Part shown: piece after piece, positions 44,680 to 53,747 of the stretch
Numbering within the stretch: the stretch's first letter is position 1
Layout: each line of letters opens with the position of its first letter
Source: Pedobacter cryoconitis
GTDB lineage: Bacteria; Bacteroidota; Bacteroidia; Sphingobacteriales; Sphingobacteriaceae
DNA length: 64,000 nt
NCBI GenBank assembly: GCA_019352875.1
Contig: JAAAFW010000015.1
Coordinates: 970,056 to 1,034,055 of the forward strand
Direction of reading: 5' to 3'
Position numbers and translations under genes: made by a program
The notes under the pieces: model-generated
Database searches by the model: none
What the model was told of the DNA's origin: nothing
Seen by the model: the letters and a program-made list of their open reading frames with translations, nothing else

Positions 44680-46266
44680 TTAATGTGCTTCCGCAGCAAT
44701 TTTAGCTCTGGTTTCAGCATCCATAGTTTGATTTTTCAGAAGCAGCATAAAAGGAATGGTGCAGGCAAAAAATATGGAGATGAGAAGGAATCCATCCAGA
44801 TAAGCCTGCATTTGTGCCTGATTAGATAAGGCATGATCCAAAACTCCGTGTGCGGCCTGCCTTGCAGCTATCGGATTAACACCTTTTGCAATTAATCCAT
44901 GGCTGATTCCTTCAATTCGCTCCGTTAGAAGCGGGTTGTTTTCCTGCAGGTTGGAGACCAGGTCAGAGCGGTGTGTTGCAAAGCGATTGGTTGCATAAGT
45001 GTTCATAATCGCAATACCAAATGCACCACCCAGCTGACGGAACATATTATTCAGGGAAATTCCATAAGCCATATCCTGCACTTTTAAGCCTACCACTGCC
45101 TGACTAAGTAAGGGTACCGTCAGACAACCGGTACCGACTCCTCTAAATATCTGTGTCATGGCGAACCATCCTCTACTTGCATCGGGGGAAGCGAGCGAAC
45201 TGGTGTAGCCGTGGAGTATAAAGAGGGTAAATCCCAGAATCACAAAATAAATCGGCTTAACACCCTTTCCCAGAGCAGTTCCGATGAACGGCATCGCAAA
45301 TATTGTAACCAGGGCTCCCGGAACCATAGCCAGGCCGGATTCGGTCGGAGTATAGCCCATTACCCGCTGTACCATAACAGGAAACAAGTAGACGGAGCCA
45401 AACAGTCCGAACCCACATACGAAAGTAAGGACGTTACTTCCAACGAGATTACGATTTTTAAGTACGCGAAGGTTGATAGCAGGCGTTTTGGTGTGTAGTT
45501 CCCACCAGATAAAAAACGCAAGGCTCACTACTGCCAGAGCGGTCAGGTATCTGATGTGTTCGGTTTGAAACCAGTCTTCAGATTGTCCTTTTTCCAAGAT
45601 ATATTGTAGTGCACCTATACCAATAGCCAGGGATAGAATACCCATATAATCTATTGGGATAGCTTTCCTGTCGATATTATATTCGTCCTCTTTTCTGTCT
45701 ATAAATTTCCAGGTTAACAACGCTGCAACAATTCCGATTGGAATATTAATGTCGAAGATGAGTGCCCAATGATAATTATCTATGATATACCCGCCTAATA
45801 TAGGGCCGATGGTCGGACCTATGACGATACCCATTCCAAAAATACCACCGGCAATACCTTTTTCCTCAGGTTTAAACTGGTCGAATAAAATGCCCTGAGA
45901 TACTGAAAGCAATGCTCCGCCACCTATACCCTGAACAAATCGCCAGAACACAAGCATCCATAACGAGGATGAGGCTCCGCACATATAAGAAGCGATGGTG
46001 AAAATGATAATAGAAGTCAGATAGTAGTTTTTTCGCCCAAAGTAGCGGCTTAAAAAACCTGTCAGCGGGATAATGATTACGTTGGCGATAGCATAAGAGG
46101 TCACAACCCAGGATGCATCTTCCAGTGTTGCACCTAAAGTGCCGCTAATATTATTTAATGCGACATTGATGATGGACATATCGATCAGTTCCATGATTGC
46201 CGCAGTAATTGTGGTAATGATGATAATGATCTTTATGAATTTATTTCTTTCAGCAGCCATTTTCAT
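44680..46266 (-). CDS. DHA2-family (EmrB/QacA) drug efflux permease
   Basis: The 528-aa MFS transporter has 14 predicted membrane helices. DHA2 motifs include MELIDMSIINVAL in helix 1 (motif D1) and GRFxGRK-like LSRYFGRKNYY (motif A), with GGIFGMGIVIGPTIGPILGG as motif C. Such proteins expel drugs with protons and work with an HlyD adaptor and TolC in Gram-negative cells. The ATG at 46266 lies 5 nt after the adaptor gene; a second Met at codon 3 could also serve. The TolC gene follows 16 nt later. Confidence 0.95.
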   Translation of the reverse strand: MKMAAERNKFIKIIIIITTITAAIMELIDMSIINVALNNISGTLGATLEDASWVVTSYAIANVIIIPLTGFLSRYFGRKNYYLTSIIIFTIASYMCGASSSLWMLVFWRFVQGIGGGALLSVSQGILFDQFKPEEKGIAGGIFGMGIVIGPTIGPILGGYIIDNYHWALIFDINIPIGIVAALLTWKFIDRKEDEYNIDRKAIPIDYMGILSLAIGIGALQYILEKGQSEDWFQTEHIRYLTALAVVSLAFFIWWELHTKTPAINLRVLKNRNLVGSNVLTFVCGFGLFGSVYLFPVMVQRVMGYTPTESGLAMVPGALVTIFAMPFIGTALGKGVKPIYFVILGFTLFILHGYTSSLASPDASRGWFAMTQIFRGVGTGCLTVPLLSQAVVGLKVQDMAYGISLNNMFRQLGGAFGIAIMNTYATNRFATHRSDLVSNLQENNPLLTERIEGISHGLIAKGVNPIAARQAAHGVLDHALSNQAQMQAYLDGFLLISIFFACTIPFMLLLKNQTMDAETRAKIAAEAH

Positions 46267-46271
46267 ATTGA

Positions 46272-47321
46272 TTAATGAATTTTAACATCAGCTTCTACGC
46301 TCAAACCAGCTTTTAAAATGGTTTGAAGTGAGGAGAGGTCATCGATATCAATAATCACAGGAACGCGCTGTGTTACTTTTACGAAATTTCCGGTGGAATT
46401 ATCAGGTGGCAGGAGCGAGAATTTTGCTCCGGTTGCATCACTGAAACCAGATATTTTTCCTGAGATCGTGTGGTTTGGATAGCCGTCTACTTTGATGTGC
46501 ACAGGTTGTCCCACCCTCATATGTTCGATCTGAGTTTCCTTGAAATTCGCTACCACCCAATATTTTTCATTACTGACCAAACTGAAAAGTTGTTGTCCGC
46601 CCTGAACGTACTGGCCCTTTCTTAGATTTGTTTTACCAACCTTCCCAGTAGATGGTGCAATAATTCTGGTATAAGAAAGATTAAGTCTTGCGCTTTGCAG
46701 GGCAGTCTCTTTAGCAGCAATATTGGCTTTAGCTTTAGCTATCTGTGCTTCTGCCGTACCGGTCTGTGTACCAGCCTGTGTAAGCCGGCTGCGGCTGGAA
46801 AGTAGCATTTTTTGTGCAGTTTCATAGGCAGACTGGCTGTTTTCAAATTGTCTCTGTGTAATAGATCCTTCTTTAAATAAAGCCTCATCACGGACAACGT
46901 CTCTTTTGGCCTTTTGAAGTGCGACCTCTTCTACGTTGATTCCCGCAGAAGCGACTTGTTTATTAGAGCCGATTGTTGGTAACTGGGATTCGGCACTGCT
47001 CAAGTCTGCTTTTGCGCCCAAAAGGTCGGCTTCAGCTTGTTGAACGGCCAGGGTGTATTCATGATCGTCGATTACCGCGATAGTATCGCCTTCTTTGACT
47101 ACCTGATAATCCAGTAATGAAAATTCACTGATGTACCCAGGGATACGGCTTAAAACCGGAACTGAATTCGTTTCGATCTGCGCATTATCTGTGTTCTCGT
47201 AGTTTAAGGCATGATTTATTTTGTTGAATACAAAATAACATATAAGAATAGAGACCACTCCGGCCAGACCTATCTTTAATGATTTTTTAGACGACGATTG
47301 ATTTTTTTCTTCTGTTTCCAT
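46272..47321 (-). CDS. HlyD/EmrA-family membrane fusion adaptor
   Basis: The 349-aa protein has one N-terminal membrane helix (about 17-33), the adaptor signature NYENTDNAQIETNSVPV, a biotinyl-lipoyl-like domain split by a long coiled-coil hairpin (about 75-190) and a beta-barrel (RKGQYVQGGQQLFSLV). It bridges the EmrB-like permease and the TolC-like channel. It is the first gene of the operon. Its promoter region is covered by a perfect inverted repeat and is divergent from a MarR gene. Confidence 0.94.
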   Translation of the reverse strand: METEEKNQSSSKKSLKIGLAGVVSILICYFVFNKINHALNYENTDNAQIETNSVPVLSRIPGYISEFSLLDYQVVKEGDTIAVIDDHEYTLAVQQAEADLLGAKADLSSAESQLPTIGSNKQVASAGINVEEVALQKAKRDVVRDEALFKEGSITQRQFENSQSAYETAQKMLLSSRSRLTQAGTQTGTAEAQIAKAKANIAAKETALQSARLNLSYTRIIAPSTGKVGKTNLRKGQYVQGGQQLFSLVSNEKYWVVANFKETQIEHMRVGQPVHIKVDGYPNHTISGKISGFSDATGAKFSLLPPDNSTGNFVKVTQRVPVIIDIDDLSSLQTILKAGLSVEADVKIH

Positions 47322-47337
47322 GACATTAATTATTGTA

Positions 47338-47380
47338 CAAAAGTAAACTTAGTTGACTATATAAGTCAACTAAGTTTACT
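47338..47380. promoter_or_regulatory. MarR-type operator over the efflux promoter
   Basis: Arms 47342-47358 and 47364-47380 form a perfect 17-bp inverted repeat with a 5-nt spacer; the core reads TTGACTATATAAGTCAA. On the minus strand TACTTTTG (47338-47345) is an exact TAnnTTTG -7 element. A GTTG about 21 nt upstream of it lies inside the repeat. Binding would block the efflux operon. Confidence 0.8.
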
Positions 47381-47456
47381 AAAAATAATTACTCCAACCA
47401 GAAAAAGACAATTTGATGACAATAAGGTGTACTGAAAAAAGTCCTACTTTTACGGG

Positions 47457-47930
47457 ATGGAACAACAGGATATCAATACGCGGATAATTTTCAGAATTAT
47501 GTATCTTTTAAAGAGACTAACCGATAAATGGGTGTCTAATAATTTGTCAAAAGTCAGCTCATCTGATTTCAATGTTACGCATTTACCATATTTCATGAAT
47601 ATTGGTGATAACGGGATTTCCAATCATGATCTGGTTCAGTTGATTAAGGTTACTAAACAGGGTGTAAGTAAAATGATTAAAGAACTGGAAAGTCTCGGAC
47701 TTACTTATACAGTAAAAAGTGAGTCAGATGCCAGGTCAATTATGATCTATCTTACTGACGAGGGAAAGACCTTATTTGGTTTATTAAAGGCAGAAACATC
47801 CCAGTTACATGACGAGTATAGAAAGGTTGCCGGAGCTAAAAATTTCGAGATAACTATTGACACACTGCTCAAATTGATCGATTTGCACGAGAAGAAGGAA
47901 ATTGATTCAGCTGCCGAAAATAATAGATAA
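47457..47930 (+). CDS. MarR-family transcriptional regulator
   Basis: The 157-aa winged-helix protein has the recognition region GISNHDLVQLIKVTKQGVSK and the wing VKSESDARSIMIYLTDEG, with the conserved Asp-Ala-Arg. MarR proteins bind short palindromes as dimers and release on ligand binding. It is divergent from the HlyD-EmrB-TolC operon, and the perfect repeat between them is its probable operator. TACTTTTA just upstream of the ATG may be a -7 element for a nearly leaderless transcript. Confidence 0.9.
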   Translation: MEQQDINTRIIFRIMYLLKRLTDKWVSNNLSKVSSSDFNVTHLPYFMNIGDNGISNHDLVQLIKVTKQGVSKMIKELESLGLTYTVKSESDARSIMIYLTDEGKTLFGLLKAETSQLHDEYRKVAGAKNFEITIDTLLKLIDLHEKKEIDSAAENNR

Positions 47931-47961
47931 TCCTGAGCCATTTCAGACCCAGGATTTATAT

Positions 47962-48603
47962 TTAAATATTAGAAATAAAGGGCGATTTCCGGTAAAATTG
48001 CGTGTCTGGCAACTGTTCAGTGAGGAACGATGCGATATTGCATGCAGTAATTTGCTGACCCAGGCAATCTGCCAGGTCGATGGCAAAATCCGTTTTTTGC
48101 GCACTAAATTCAATCATTGGTACTCTAACCATGGTCCAGTCTGCCTCGCTTTGTGTGAGTAGCGTGTAGGCATTTTGCCGGTCTGTCTGAATTTCCGGAT
48201 AATTCTCTTTCATCCAGTTTGTTGCCAATAGCGTACTTTGTCCTTTTTGGTCCGACGGGGTATCTATATTGATCCCTGCAACCAGGATATAACGTTTTAT
48301 TCCTTCCGCGTGCATAGTTTTCAAAATATTTTCCGTAGCCTGCCTGGCTATTAATTGTTCGCCCGGACGCTGCCCAATTGTACTGATAACAGCATTGCAG
48401 TCTTTTAATAAATTTTCAATGGAATGAAAATCGGCTGCATCACCTTTGATGATTTCTATAAAAGGACTCTTAAATTGAAAATGTTCTGGGTGCCGTAATA
48501 AAATTCTAAGCTTAAGTCCCTGATCAAGGAGTTGCTGAATGAGGTATTGACCTGTTCTTCCGCCGCCACCAAGGACAGCTACGGTCTGTATATTAGTTTT
48601 CAT
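47962..48603 (-). CDS. NAD(P)-binding atypical SDR (NmrA/BVR-B-like)
   Basis: The 213-aa Rossmann protein starts with VAVLGGGGRTGQYLIQQLL (dinucleotide loop), then IIKGDAADFHSIENLL and AVISTIGQRPG. The usual SDR Tyr-xxx-Lys pair is not in the normal place, which fits the atypical NAD(P)H-binding group. Members act as redox sensors or small-molecule reductases; the substrate here is unknown. It converges with the MarR gene. A palindrome, CAAAGGT-N4-ACCTTTG (48663-48680), lies 60 nt upstream. Confidence 0.84.
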   Translation of the reverse strand: MKTNIQTVAVLGGGGRTGQYLIQQLLDQGLKLRILLRHPEHFQFKSPFIEIIKGDAADFHSIENLLKDCNAVISTIGQRPGEQLIARQATENILKTMHAEGIKRYILVAGINIDTPSDQKGQSTLLATNWMKENYPEIQTDRQNAYTLLTQSEADWTMVRVPMIEFSAQKTDFAIDLADCLGQQITACNIASFLTEQLPDTQFYRKSPFISNI

Positions 48604-48662
48604 TGTATCTTATAAAATTTGACATAAATAATTCATGCCCGTACAATTAGTCCGGGCAAATT

Positions 48663-48680
48663 CAAAGGTTATGACCTTTG
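48663..48680. promoter_or_regulatory. Palindrome upstream of the NAD(P)-binding protein gene
   Basis: CAAAGGT (48663-48669) and ACCTTTG (48674-48680) are perfect arms with a 4-nt spacer, 60 nt before the minus-strand ATG. The size and symmetry fit an operator. The regulator is unknown and not obviously encoded next to it. Confidence 0.4.
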
Positions 48681-48965
48681 TTTTGAGTCAGTATTTTATA
48701 AAGAGATTCTAATAACACAAATATATGTAAAAACATAGAGGAAATTCTGGTTCGGATAATAAACACTCACCGTCTTATTTGAATTAGGTTGTGTTCGATA
48801 CTAATTCTTAAGACTTATCCTATCTCAAAAGAGTAAATTTAGGCGTGTGATTAATTCTCTATGAGGTTACCCTGTGGTCTGTTGTCAGGTGTGTTTTTAT
48901 TGTTGACCAGTGTTACTTATCGAAACAACAGGTTAGCTGGACAAAACGGGTCACAGGGTATTTCC
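48681..48965. other. Intergenic stretch without recognisable genes
   Basis: No convincing ORF or RNA gene is seen. The region is AT-rich up to about 48,840 and has no strong hairpin. Confidence 0.45.
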
Positions 48966-49244
48966 TTATATGGAGATATACAGATAAACCCTGTCTTTTG
49001 CTAAACCGAAATCTTCGGCCCTTTGGAGGCTTGGGTATTTTTTTATTACATCCTGGATAGTTTTCTCTGAATCAGTAGTGCTCCTGCAGTGAAAGTTGTA
49101 TTTCCCCTCGACCTCATGATCACTCAGGCCGATAGAGCCATTATAGTTTATGTTTGCCCCGGATTCTATGCAGATTATCAATAATGTTGTGTCGATAAGC
49201 TTACACATTTCTGCATGTCCGGGTAAAAGATTATTATTTGCCAT
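48966..49244 (-). CDS. Hypothetical 92-aa protein
   Basis: I do not recognise this protein. It has no signal peptide, though its middle (MCKLIDTTLLIICIESG) is moderately hydrophobic. The C-terminal half (TTDSEKTIQDVIKKYPSLQRAED, residues 55-77, through VYLYISI) could be a helix and strand. Its first 11 nt overlap the end of the histidine-kinase-like gene upstream, which supports its being a real, coupled gene. Confidence 0.55.
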   Translation of the reverse strand: MANNNLLPGHAEMCKLIDTTLLIICIESGANINYNGSIGLSDHEVEGKYNFHCRSTTDSEKTIQDVIKKYPSLQRAEDFGLAKDRVYLYISI

Positions 49245-49734
49245 TGCGTTCAGACTGTGTAAATTGATTTAATTTTCTTGCAGTCTGACAGACTACCAAA
49301 TCCAGTTCCTTAATACAATCGGAGATCATCAGGTAGTATTCTCCTTTTTCTATTGGATCAGAGGTCGTATTGGTGAGTTCTGACAGACTTAGTATCGATG
49401 CTACAGGTTTACGGATGGCGTGTGCGTTTACCCAGGCCATTTCTCTTAACAGGTTGTCTTGTTTACTGATTCTGCTCTGTTTTTCTTTATTATCTTCCAT
49501 ACAGCTGACCAGCGAAAGATGATTTCTTTTTTTTCTTTTATTATAAATACCGAGTACATAATTCAGAAATAAAGCATTCGACAAAATGAAGAGAAAGCCT
49601 TTAATCGTGTGGACTACCGTTCTGCCGTCAGGAGTCAGATTGGGTGTTAATATATAAATCAGCTGGTCACTGGTAATGATCCATACGCAGCTTAGTAAAA
49701 GATAGCTGATAACAATTCTGTTCTTATTTTTCAT
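49234..49734 (-). CDS. Membrane protein with a histidine-kinase DHp-like helix but no ATPase domain
   Basis: The 166-aa protein has two membrane helices (about 7-27 and 40-62), a short charged linker and a segment resembling a histidine-kinase H-box (NAHAIRKPVASILSLSEL, His105), followed by a second helix. The normal catalytic ATPase domain (N, G1, G2 boxes) is absent and the frame ends at residue 166. It may be a phosphotransfer or dimerisation partner, or a kinase remnant. It overlaps the 92-aa gene by 11 nt. Confidence 0.6.
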   Translation of the reverse strand: MKNKNRIVISYLLLSCVWIITSDQLIYILTPNLTPDGRTVVHTIKGFLFILSNALFLNYVLGIYNKRKKRNHLSLVSCMEDNKEKQSRISKQDNLLREMAWVNAHAIRKPVASILSLSELTNTTSDPIEKGEYYLMISDCIKELDLVVCQTARKLNQFTQSERNGK

Positions 49735-49849
49735 TTTATTGATTTTAGGTAAAGAATAAGTATTTGTTGTTTATCTTACCTTACAAAGGTACTTCGGTCA
49801 TAAATGTGCTGAGGATCAAATCTTATTTTTAAATAACAGATGAAGACTA

Positions 49850-50830
49850 ATGATGAAAATTGTTACCCATCGTTTTGGAGTTGAAACTGCCTGGATAGCA
49901 GAAATGGCCGAGGCAATGGGTGGGGAGCTCGATGGGAATTTTACATTGGTGCCGGAAGTCCATACCGGAACACGCTATACATTATCCATTAATGAAGATA
50001 TCACTGTTTTACTGGCAGATGTAAAGTATCATCAGGATGTGCTGTTTAAACTCAGGAATAAGGAAAGTGATTTTGCCGGTATCTTTTTTAATCTCACAGA
50101 GGGAGAGTCAGTTCATATTATAGATGACATTAGCCGTTCTGTAGGCAGGTGGGATTATAACCTGGCTATAGTTGACGCGCAACTTGATCTTGACTATCTG
50201 ATAAAAGCAGGTAGTAAATCGTATAATATCTCAATTTTCGTGAAAAAGAAGATGCTTAGACTTTATCTGGAGCGGGCAGGAATTCTGAAAGATGTACTTA
50301 GCCGTATTTTTGACGGAAAACAAAATACAATAATTCATTACGATCATATGAGCAGCAATAGCTGGCATATTATTAATGAATTCAGGCAACTAACTCCCGG
50401 AGGTGTAGCTTACGACCTGTTTCTAACCAGTACTGTATATTACCTTTTAAGTGACTACCTGGGTTTTTTATTGTCCAGGGAAATTATAATCGGTAAAATC
50501 GAGAGTGGGGATATTTTCAGAATCCTGGCGTCACAATCCACGCTTGTTAAACATCTTGGTGATGCATTTCCCGGCATTGCAGAACTTGCTGCAGAGGCTT
50601 TAATGTCGGAAACAAAATACAAAACGCTGTATAAAAAGATAACCGGATTTACGCCTCATGCTTTCTTTATGCATAACAAACTGGAACTCGGAAAGGAGCT
50701 TCTAGCCTGTAAGCAGTATACTGTTGCTGAAATTGCTTTTAAGCTGAGTTTCACTACAGCCTCTCATTTCACAGAGTTATTTAAAAATCAATTTGGCATG
50801 TTGCCAAAAGTGTATGTAAATTCTTTATAA
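49850..50830 (+). CDS. AraC-family transcriptional regulator (first of a tandem pair)
   Basis: The 326-aa protein has a C-terminal AraC/XylS double helix-turn-helix (about 245-326), ending in the typical FKLSFTTASHFTELFKNQFG. The 220-residue N-terminal part lacks clear similarity to known ligand domains but matches the layout of its neighbour (FDGKQNTI, then a repeated helical region). Its stop and the next ATG share one base (TAATG), so the two are translationally coupled. It is divergent from the histidine-kinase-like gene. Confidence 0.9.
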   Translation: MMKIVTHRFGVETAWIAEMAEAMGGELDGNFTLVPEVHTGTRYTLSINEDITVLLADVKYHQDVLFKLRNKESDFAGIFFNLTEGESVHIIDDISRSVGRWDYNLAIVDAQLDLDYLIKAGSKSYNISIFVKKKMLRLYLERAGILKDVLSRIFDGKQNTIIHYDHMSSNSWHIINEFRQLTPGGVAYDLFLTSTVYYLLSDYLGFLLSREIIIGKIESGDIFRILASQSTLVKHLGDAFPGIAELAAEALMSETKYKTLYKKITGFTPHAFFMHNKLELGKELLACKQYTVAEIAFKLSFTTASHFTELFKNQFGMLPKVYVNSL

Positions 50831-51846
50831 TGGGATCAGCAGAGGAGCAGCCAGTATTAAAAATTGCGCATCAAATGTCAATGGATTCAGGGTGGAGAAC
50901 CGATTTTGTAAATCAGTTAGGCGCCCGCATCCTCAATTCCCGGCAAATGCGTCTGCCGGATGATATGGCAGATGGATGTTCTTACTTTATGGAAGTCATG
51001 CCGGGTTTAATGGTGCTTATTGTCGACTTTACTTTTCATACCAGCATCGAGTTTACAAAATTGGCCAGTCAAGATGAATTTTGCATTGTTTATTTCGATC
51101 TGAGTGACAAGATCAGCCTGCATCAGGTAAATGGCACCGGACATCAGGTTGGCTACAAGTCTAAGCTTGGTGTGGGAATCGTAGATGCAGCTTTAAAAAG
51201 TACTTATATTCCGGCTGTTGGAGAAAGGATGTATTCTTTTCGCTTACTGGTATCTAAAGCTTTGCTGAAAAAATATTTTCTTGGGAATATGTCTGCGCTG
51301 ATGGTCGAGAGGACATTTGACGGCCGAAAAAATACTATTTTTTTCTATAGTCACATTAAGAGTCCGACCTGGCTGGCTTTAAACCAGTTGAAAGATACCA
51401 GTTATGATAGTCCCTCTTTTGAGCTGATGCTCAGAGGGGTCACGTTCAAAGTTTTTGGTCATCTCATAGAACAGATGAGTGAAACAGGACCGGTCATCGT
51501 AAGGCAAATAACCGAAGTTGATGCTGGACAGGTTCTGAAAACCCAGTCTTATCTAATGGAACAGTTGCAGGATAACTTTCCTGGAGTTGATTTTTTGGCG
51601 GAAATGGCGGGAATGTCGGTGTCAAAGTACAGTGATATCTTTAAAAAACTTTTTAAGTACAGCCCCAAACAGTTCTTTCTGAGAGAGAAAATGTTGTTGG
51701 CGCAAGTACTCCTGGGCAGTGGTGATTTTGGGAGTATCAGTGAAATTGCTTATGAATTAGGATTTGGAAAACCCGGATATTTCTCGAGGCTGTATAAAAA
51801 TATGTTTGATGAGTTTCCCTCCGCCGCGTTTAAGATTCGGGAATAA
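50830..51846 (+). CDS. AraC-family transcriptional regulator (second of a tandem pair)
   Basis: The 338-aa paralogue of the preceding gene shares its layout: an N-terminal sensor-like half (FDGRKNTIFFYSHI parallels FDGKQNTIIHYDHM) and a C-terminal HTH (about 255-338: FLAEMAGMSVSKYSDIFKKL, then ELGFGKPGYFSRLYKNMF). The pair probably arose by duplication. Coupled translation suggests they act together, perhaps as a heterodimer, which is inference. About 140 nt separate it from the isomerase gene downstream. Confidence 0.9.
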   Translation: MGSAEEQPVLKIAHQMSMDSGWRTDFVNQLGARILNSRQMRLPDDMADGCSYFMEVMPGLMVLIVDFTFHTSIEFTKLASQDEFCIVYFDLSDKISLHQVNGTGHQVGYKSKLGVGIVDAALKSTYIPAVGERMYSFRLLVSKALLKKYFLGNMSALMVERTFDGRKNTIFFYSHIKSPTWLALNQLKDTSYDSPSFELMLRGVTFKVFGHLIEQMSETGPVIVRQITEVDAGQVLKTQSYLMEQLQDNFPGVDFLAEMAGMSVSKYSDIFKKLFKYSPKQFFLREKMLLAQVLLGSGDFGSISEIAYELGFGKPGYFSRLYKNMFDEFPSAAFKIRE

Positions 51847-51986
51847 GTGTTGGAGATATTAATCTGTCCACTATCATAAATATTTCATCTGAATAGCCTG
51901 AAAATCAAATCCTGCTGCTTATTTTTAAGCTGACCAAATAGCGTTCCTGCAGATGCTAGTAATGGCTAAAGCATTAAAATCCAAAT

Positions 51987-52889
51987 ATGAACCGTAGAAA
52001 TTTTATTAGAAATTCAGGTGTAGCCGCAAGTGCTGCGCTGCTTACAAACTCACTTCCTGGATTCAGTATGAATGCGAAGTCCAAATTTAAACTTGGACTA
52101 CAGGTGTTTACTATCCGAAAAGCCATGGAAAAAGATCCCAAATTGACCCTGCAACGGGTTGCAAAGATGGGGTATGAAGATCTGGAAACTTATGGAATGG
52201 GTGAGAATGGACTCTCTTACTATAATTTGCCTATCGGCGATTTTAAAAGTTTATTAAAAGATTTGGGTTTGACAACCTCCAGCGGTCATTACGACTTAAA
52301 TAAATATATGAATAGCCCCGAAAAGGATATGCTCAATTATGTGGATAGCTGTATAGCAGGCGCATCTTCACTCGGACAGGATTATATTACATGGCCGTGG
52401 CTGGCTCCCGAAGACAGAACTTTAGATAAGTTTACTTCTTTAGCCAAGAAATTGAACTTAATCGGCGAACACGTTAAAAAAGCAGGACTAAGGCTGGCCT
52501 ATCATAATCATGATTTTGATTTTGCAGATCTGGGAGGGAGGTCTGGTTATGATATCATCATGGATGAGACAGACCCTGAATTAGTAAAACTTCAAATTGA
52601 TTTATATTGGGCGGTGAGAGCATCAAAGCATGATCCGGCCTACTATTTTAATAAACAACCGGGACGATTTGAAATGTGGCATATAAAAGATATGGATCGC
52701 GTAACTCAAGACTATACTGAATTAGGCAACGGTACGATTGATTATAAACCGATTCTTAAGTATGTGAAATTGTCAGGAATGAAATATTATTATTTAGAAC
52801 AGGGTGGTAATTTCAGTACCGGTGACGCTATGGACAGTATTGCGCAAAGTATTCAGTTTTTCAAGAACAATCTTCAAAATTTAGTTTAA
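51987..52889 (+). CDS. Tat-exported sugar phosphate isomerase/epimerase-like TIM barrel
   Basis: The 300-aa protein has a twin-arginine signal (NRRNFIRNSGVAASAALL), then an AP-endonuclease-2/xylose-isomerase-like TIM barrel from about residue 35. Metal-binding candidates are YHNHDFDF, QIDLYW and MWHIKDMD. Exported members of this group are common in Bacteroidota and are linked to sugar breakdown; the exact substrate is unknown. No sugar-uptake genes are next to it; the neighbours are AraC regulators and DinB. Confidence 0.88.
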   Translation: MNRRNFIRNSGVAASAALLTNSLPGFSMNAKSKFKLGLQVFTIRKAMEKDPKLTLQRVAKMGYEDLETYGMGENGLSYYNLPIGDFKSLLKDLGLTTSSGHYDLNKYMNSPEKDMLNYVDSCIAGASSLGQDYITWPWLAPEDRTLDKFTSLAKKLNLIGEHVKKAGLRLAYHNHDFDFADLGGRSGYDIIMDETDPELVKLQIDLYWAVRASKHDPAYYFNKQPGRFEMWHIKDMDRVTQDYTELGNGTIDYKPILKYVKLSGMKYYYLEQGGNFSTGDAMDSIAQSIQFFKNNLQNLV

Positions 52890-52916
52890 CAAAGAATAGA
52901 ATTCATTTTAAGTAGA

Positions 52917-53390
52917 TTACTTCCAGGCATTCATTAAACGTCTTAGTATAATAATTTCAGCTACGTGATAGGCATTGTGATCCGCTATCTGCAGGGCTTC
53001 ACGGAGTATAGTCTGTCCATCGCCACCTGGAATTTTCTGATATAAATTTTCGCTCTTAACCAGATTTATAAACTCTTGTAGGTCATTTTTGATTTGTGCA
53101 ACTGAATTATTCCAGGTTTCTTCGTCAGCAGGTTCAGCCTCTTTCGGCCAGAACCCTTCCGGCCAGTCGGGTGATTGATGCTTTACGTTTTTGGAGAACT
53201 GCAGCATATCCCATTGTGCTATTCTGATGTGTTCTACCAACTGCCATACGCTGTATGGTAAATTATGAGGCTGAACACCGCGCAGGTTTTTAGGAAGACC
53301 AGCGATTGCATCGCTCAGTCCGACATGGGCAGTACCGCCGTTTAATAGTTTTTCAAGTTCTGAGACTAAAAGTTGTTGCTGATCATTCAT
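52917..53390 (-). CDS. DinB-family protein
   Basis: The 157-aa four-helix protein has the DinB/YfiT metal-site pattern with His residues in LVEHIRIAQWDML and ADHNAYHVAEIIILRR. The family includes metal-dependent thiol transferases and many uncharacterised members. It converges with the isomerase gene, with 27 nt between and no terminator visible. Confidence 0.87.
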   Translation of the reverse strand: MNDQQQLLVSELEKLLNGGTAHVGLSDAIAGLPKNLRGVQPHNLPYSVWQLVEHIRIAQWDMLQFSKNVKHQSPDWPEGFWPKEAEPADEETWNNSVAQIKNDLQEFINLVKSENLYQKIPGGDGQTILREALQIADHNAYHVAEIIILRRLMNAWK

Positions 53391-53747
53391 TTTATGTAAT
53401 TATTTGCACTAACTAAGACATTAACACAAATCACCAGCTACTGTTTGATAACATTTATAATATCACTATAAGATAGAACTTTGACAATAAAATTGGTGTA
53501 GAGATTTATACTCTTTCTTTTGTTCTGTATAGGTGCTCGCTGCGCCGAACTTAAACCCTGAGATGAAAATAAATTAAAACTAAGATGATGTATGTTATCT
53601 TCTTGTAATGTTTTGGTTTGTTATTAATACTTTGCAGTTAAAAATATTATTTAGATATTGCCTTACCAATTTCTAACGACTGCTCTCAACAATCTTTATT
53701 TTCTTGGTGAATAAGTGCATTCCAAAACAAAAATAAATCAAACTTAT
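53391..53747. other. AT-rich intergenic stretch before the fimbrial-type lipoprotein
   Basis: No credible gene is seen. It probably contains the promoters of DinB (minus) and the lipoprotein (plus). A TTTG/TACTTTG-like cluster near 53,615-53,635 is suggestive but poorly spaced. Confidence 0.4.

Noticed and set aside
48636-48658. TGCCCG/CGGGCA hairpin upstream of the NAD(P)-binding gene
   Set aside because: Only 6 bp with a long loop and no T run; too weak to call.
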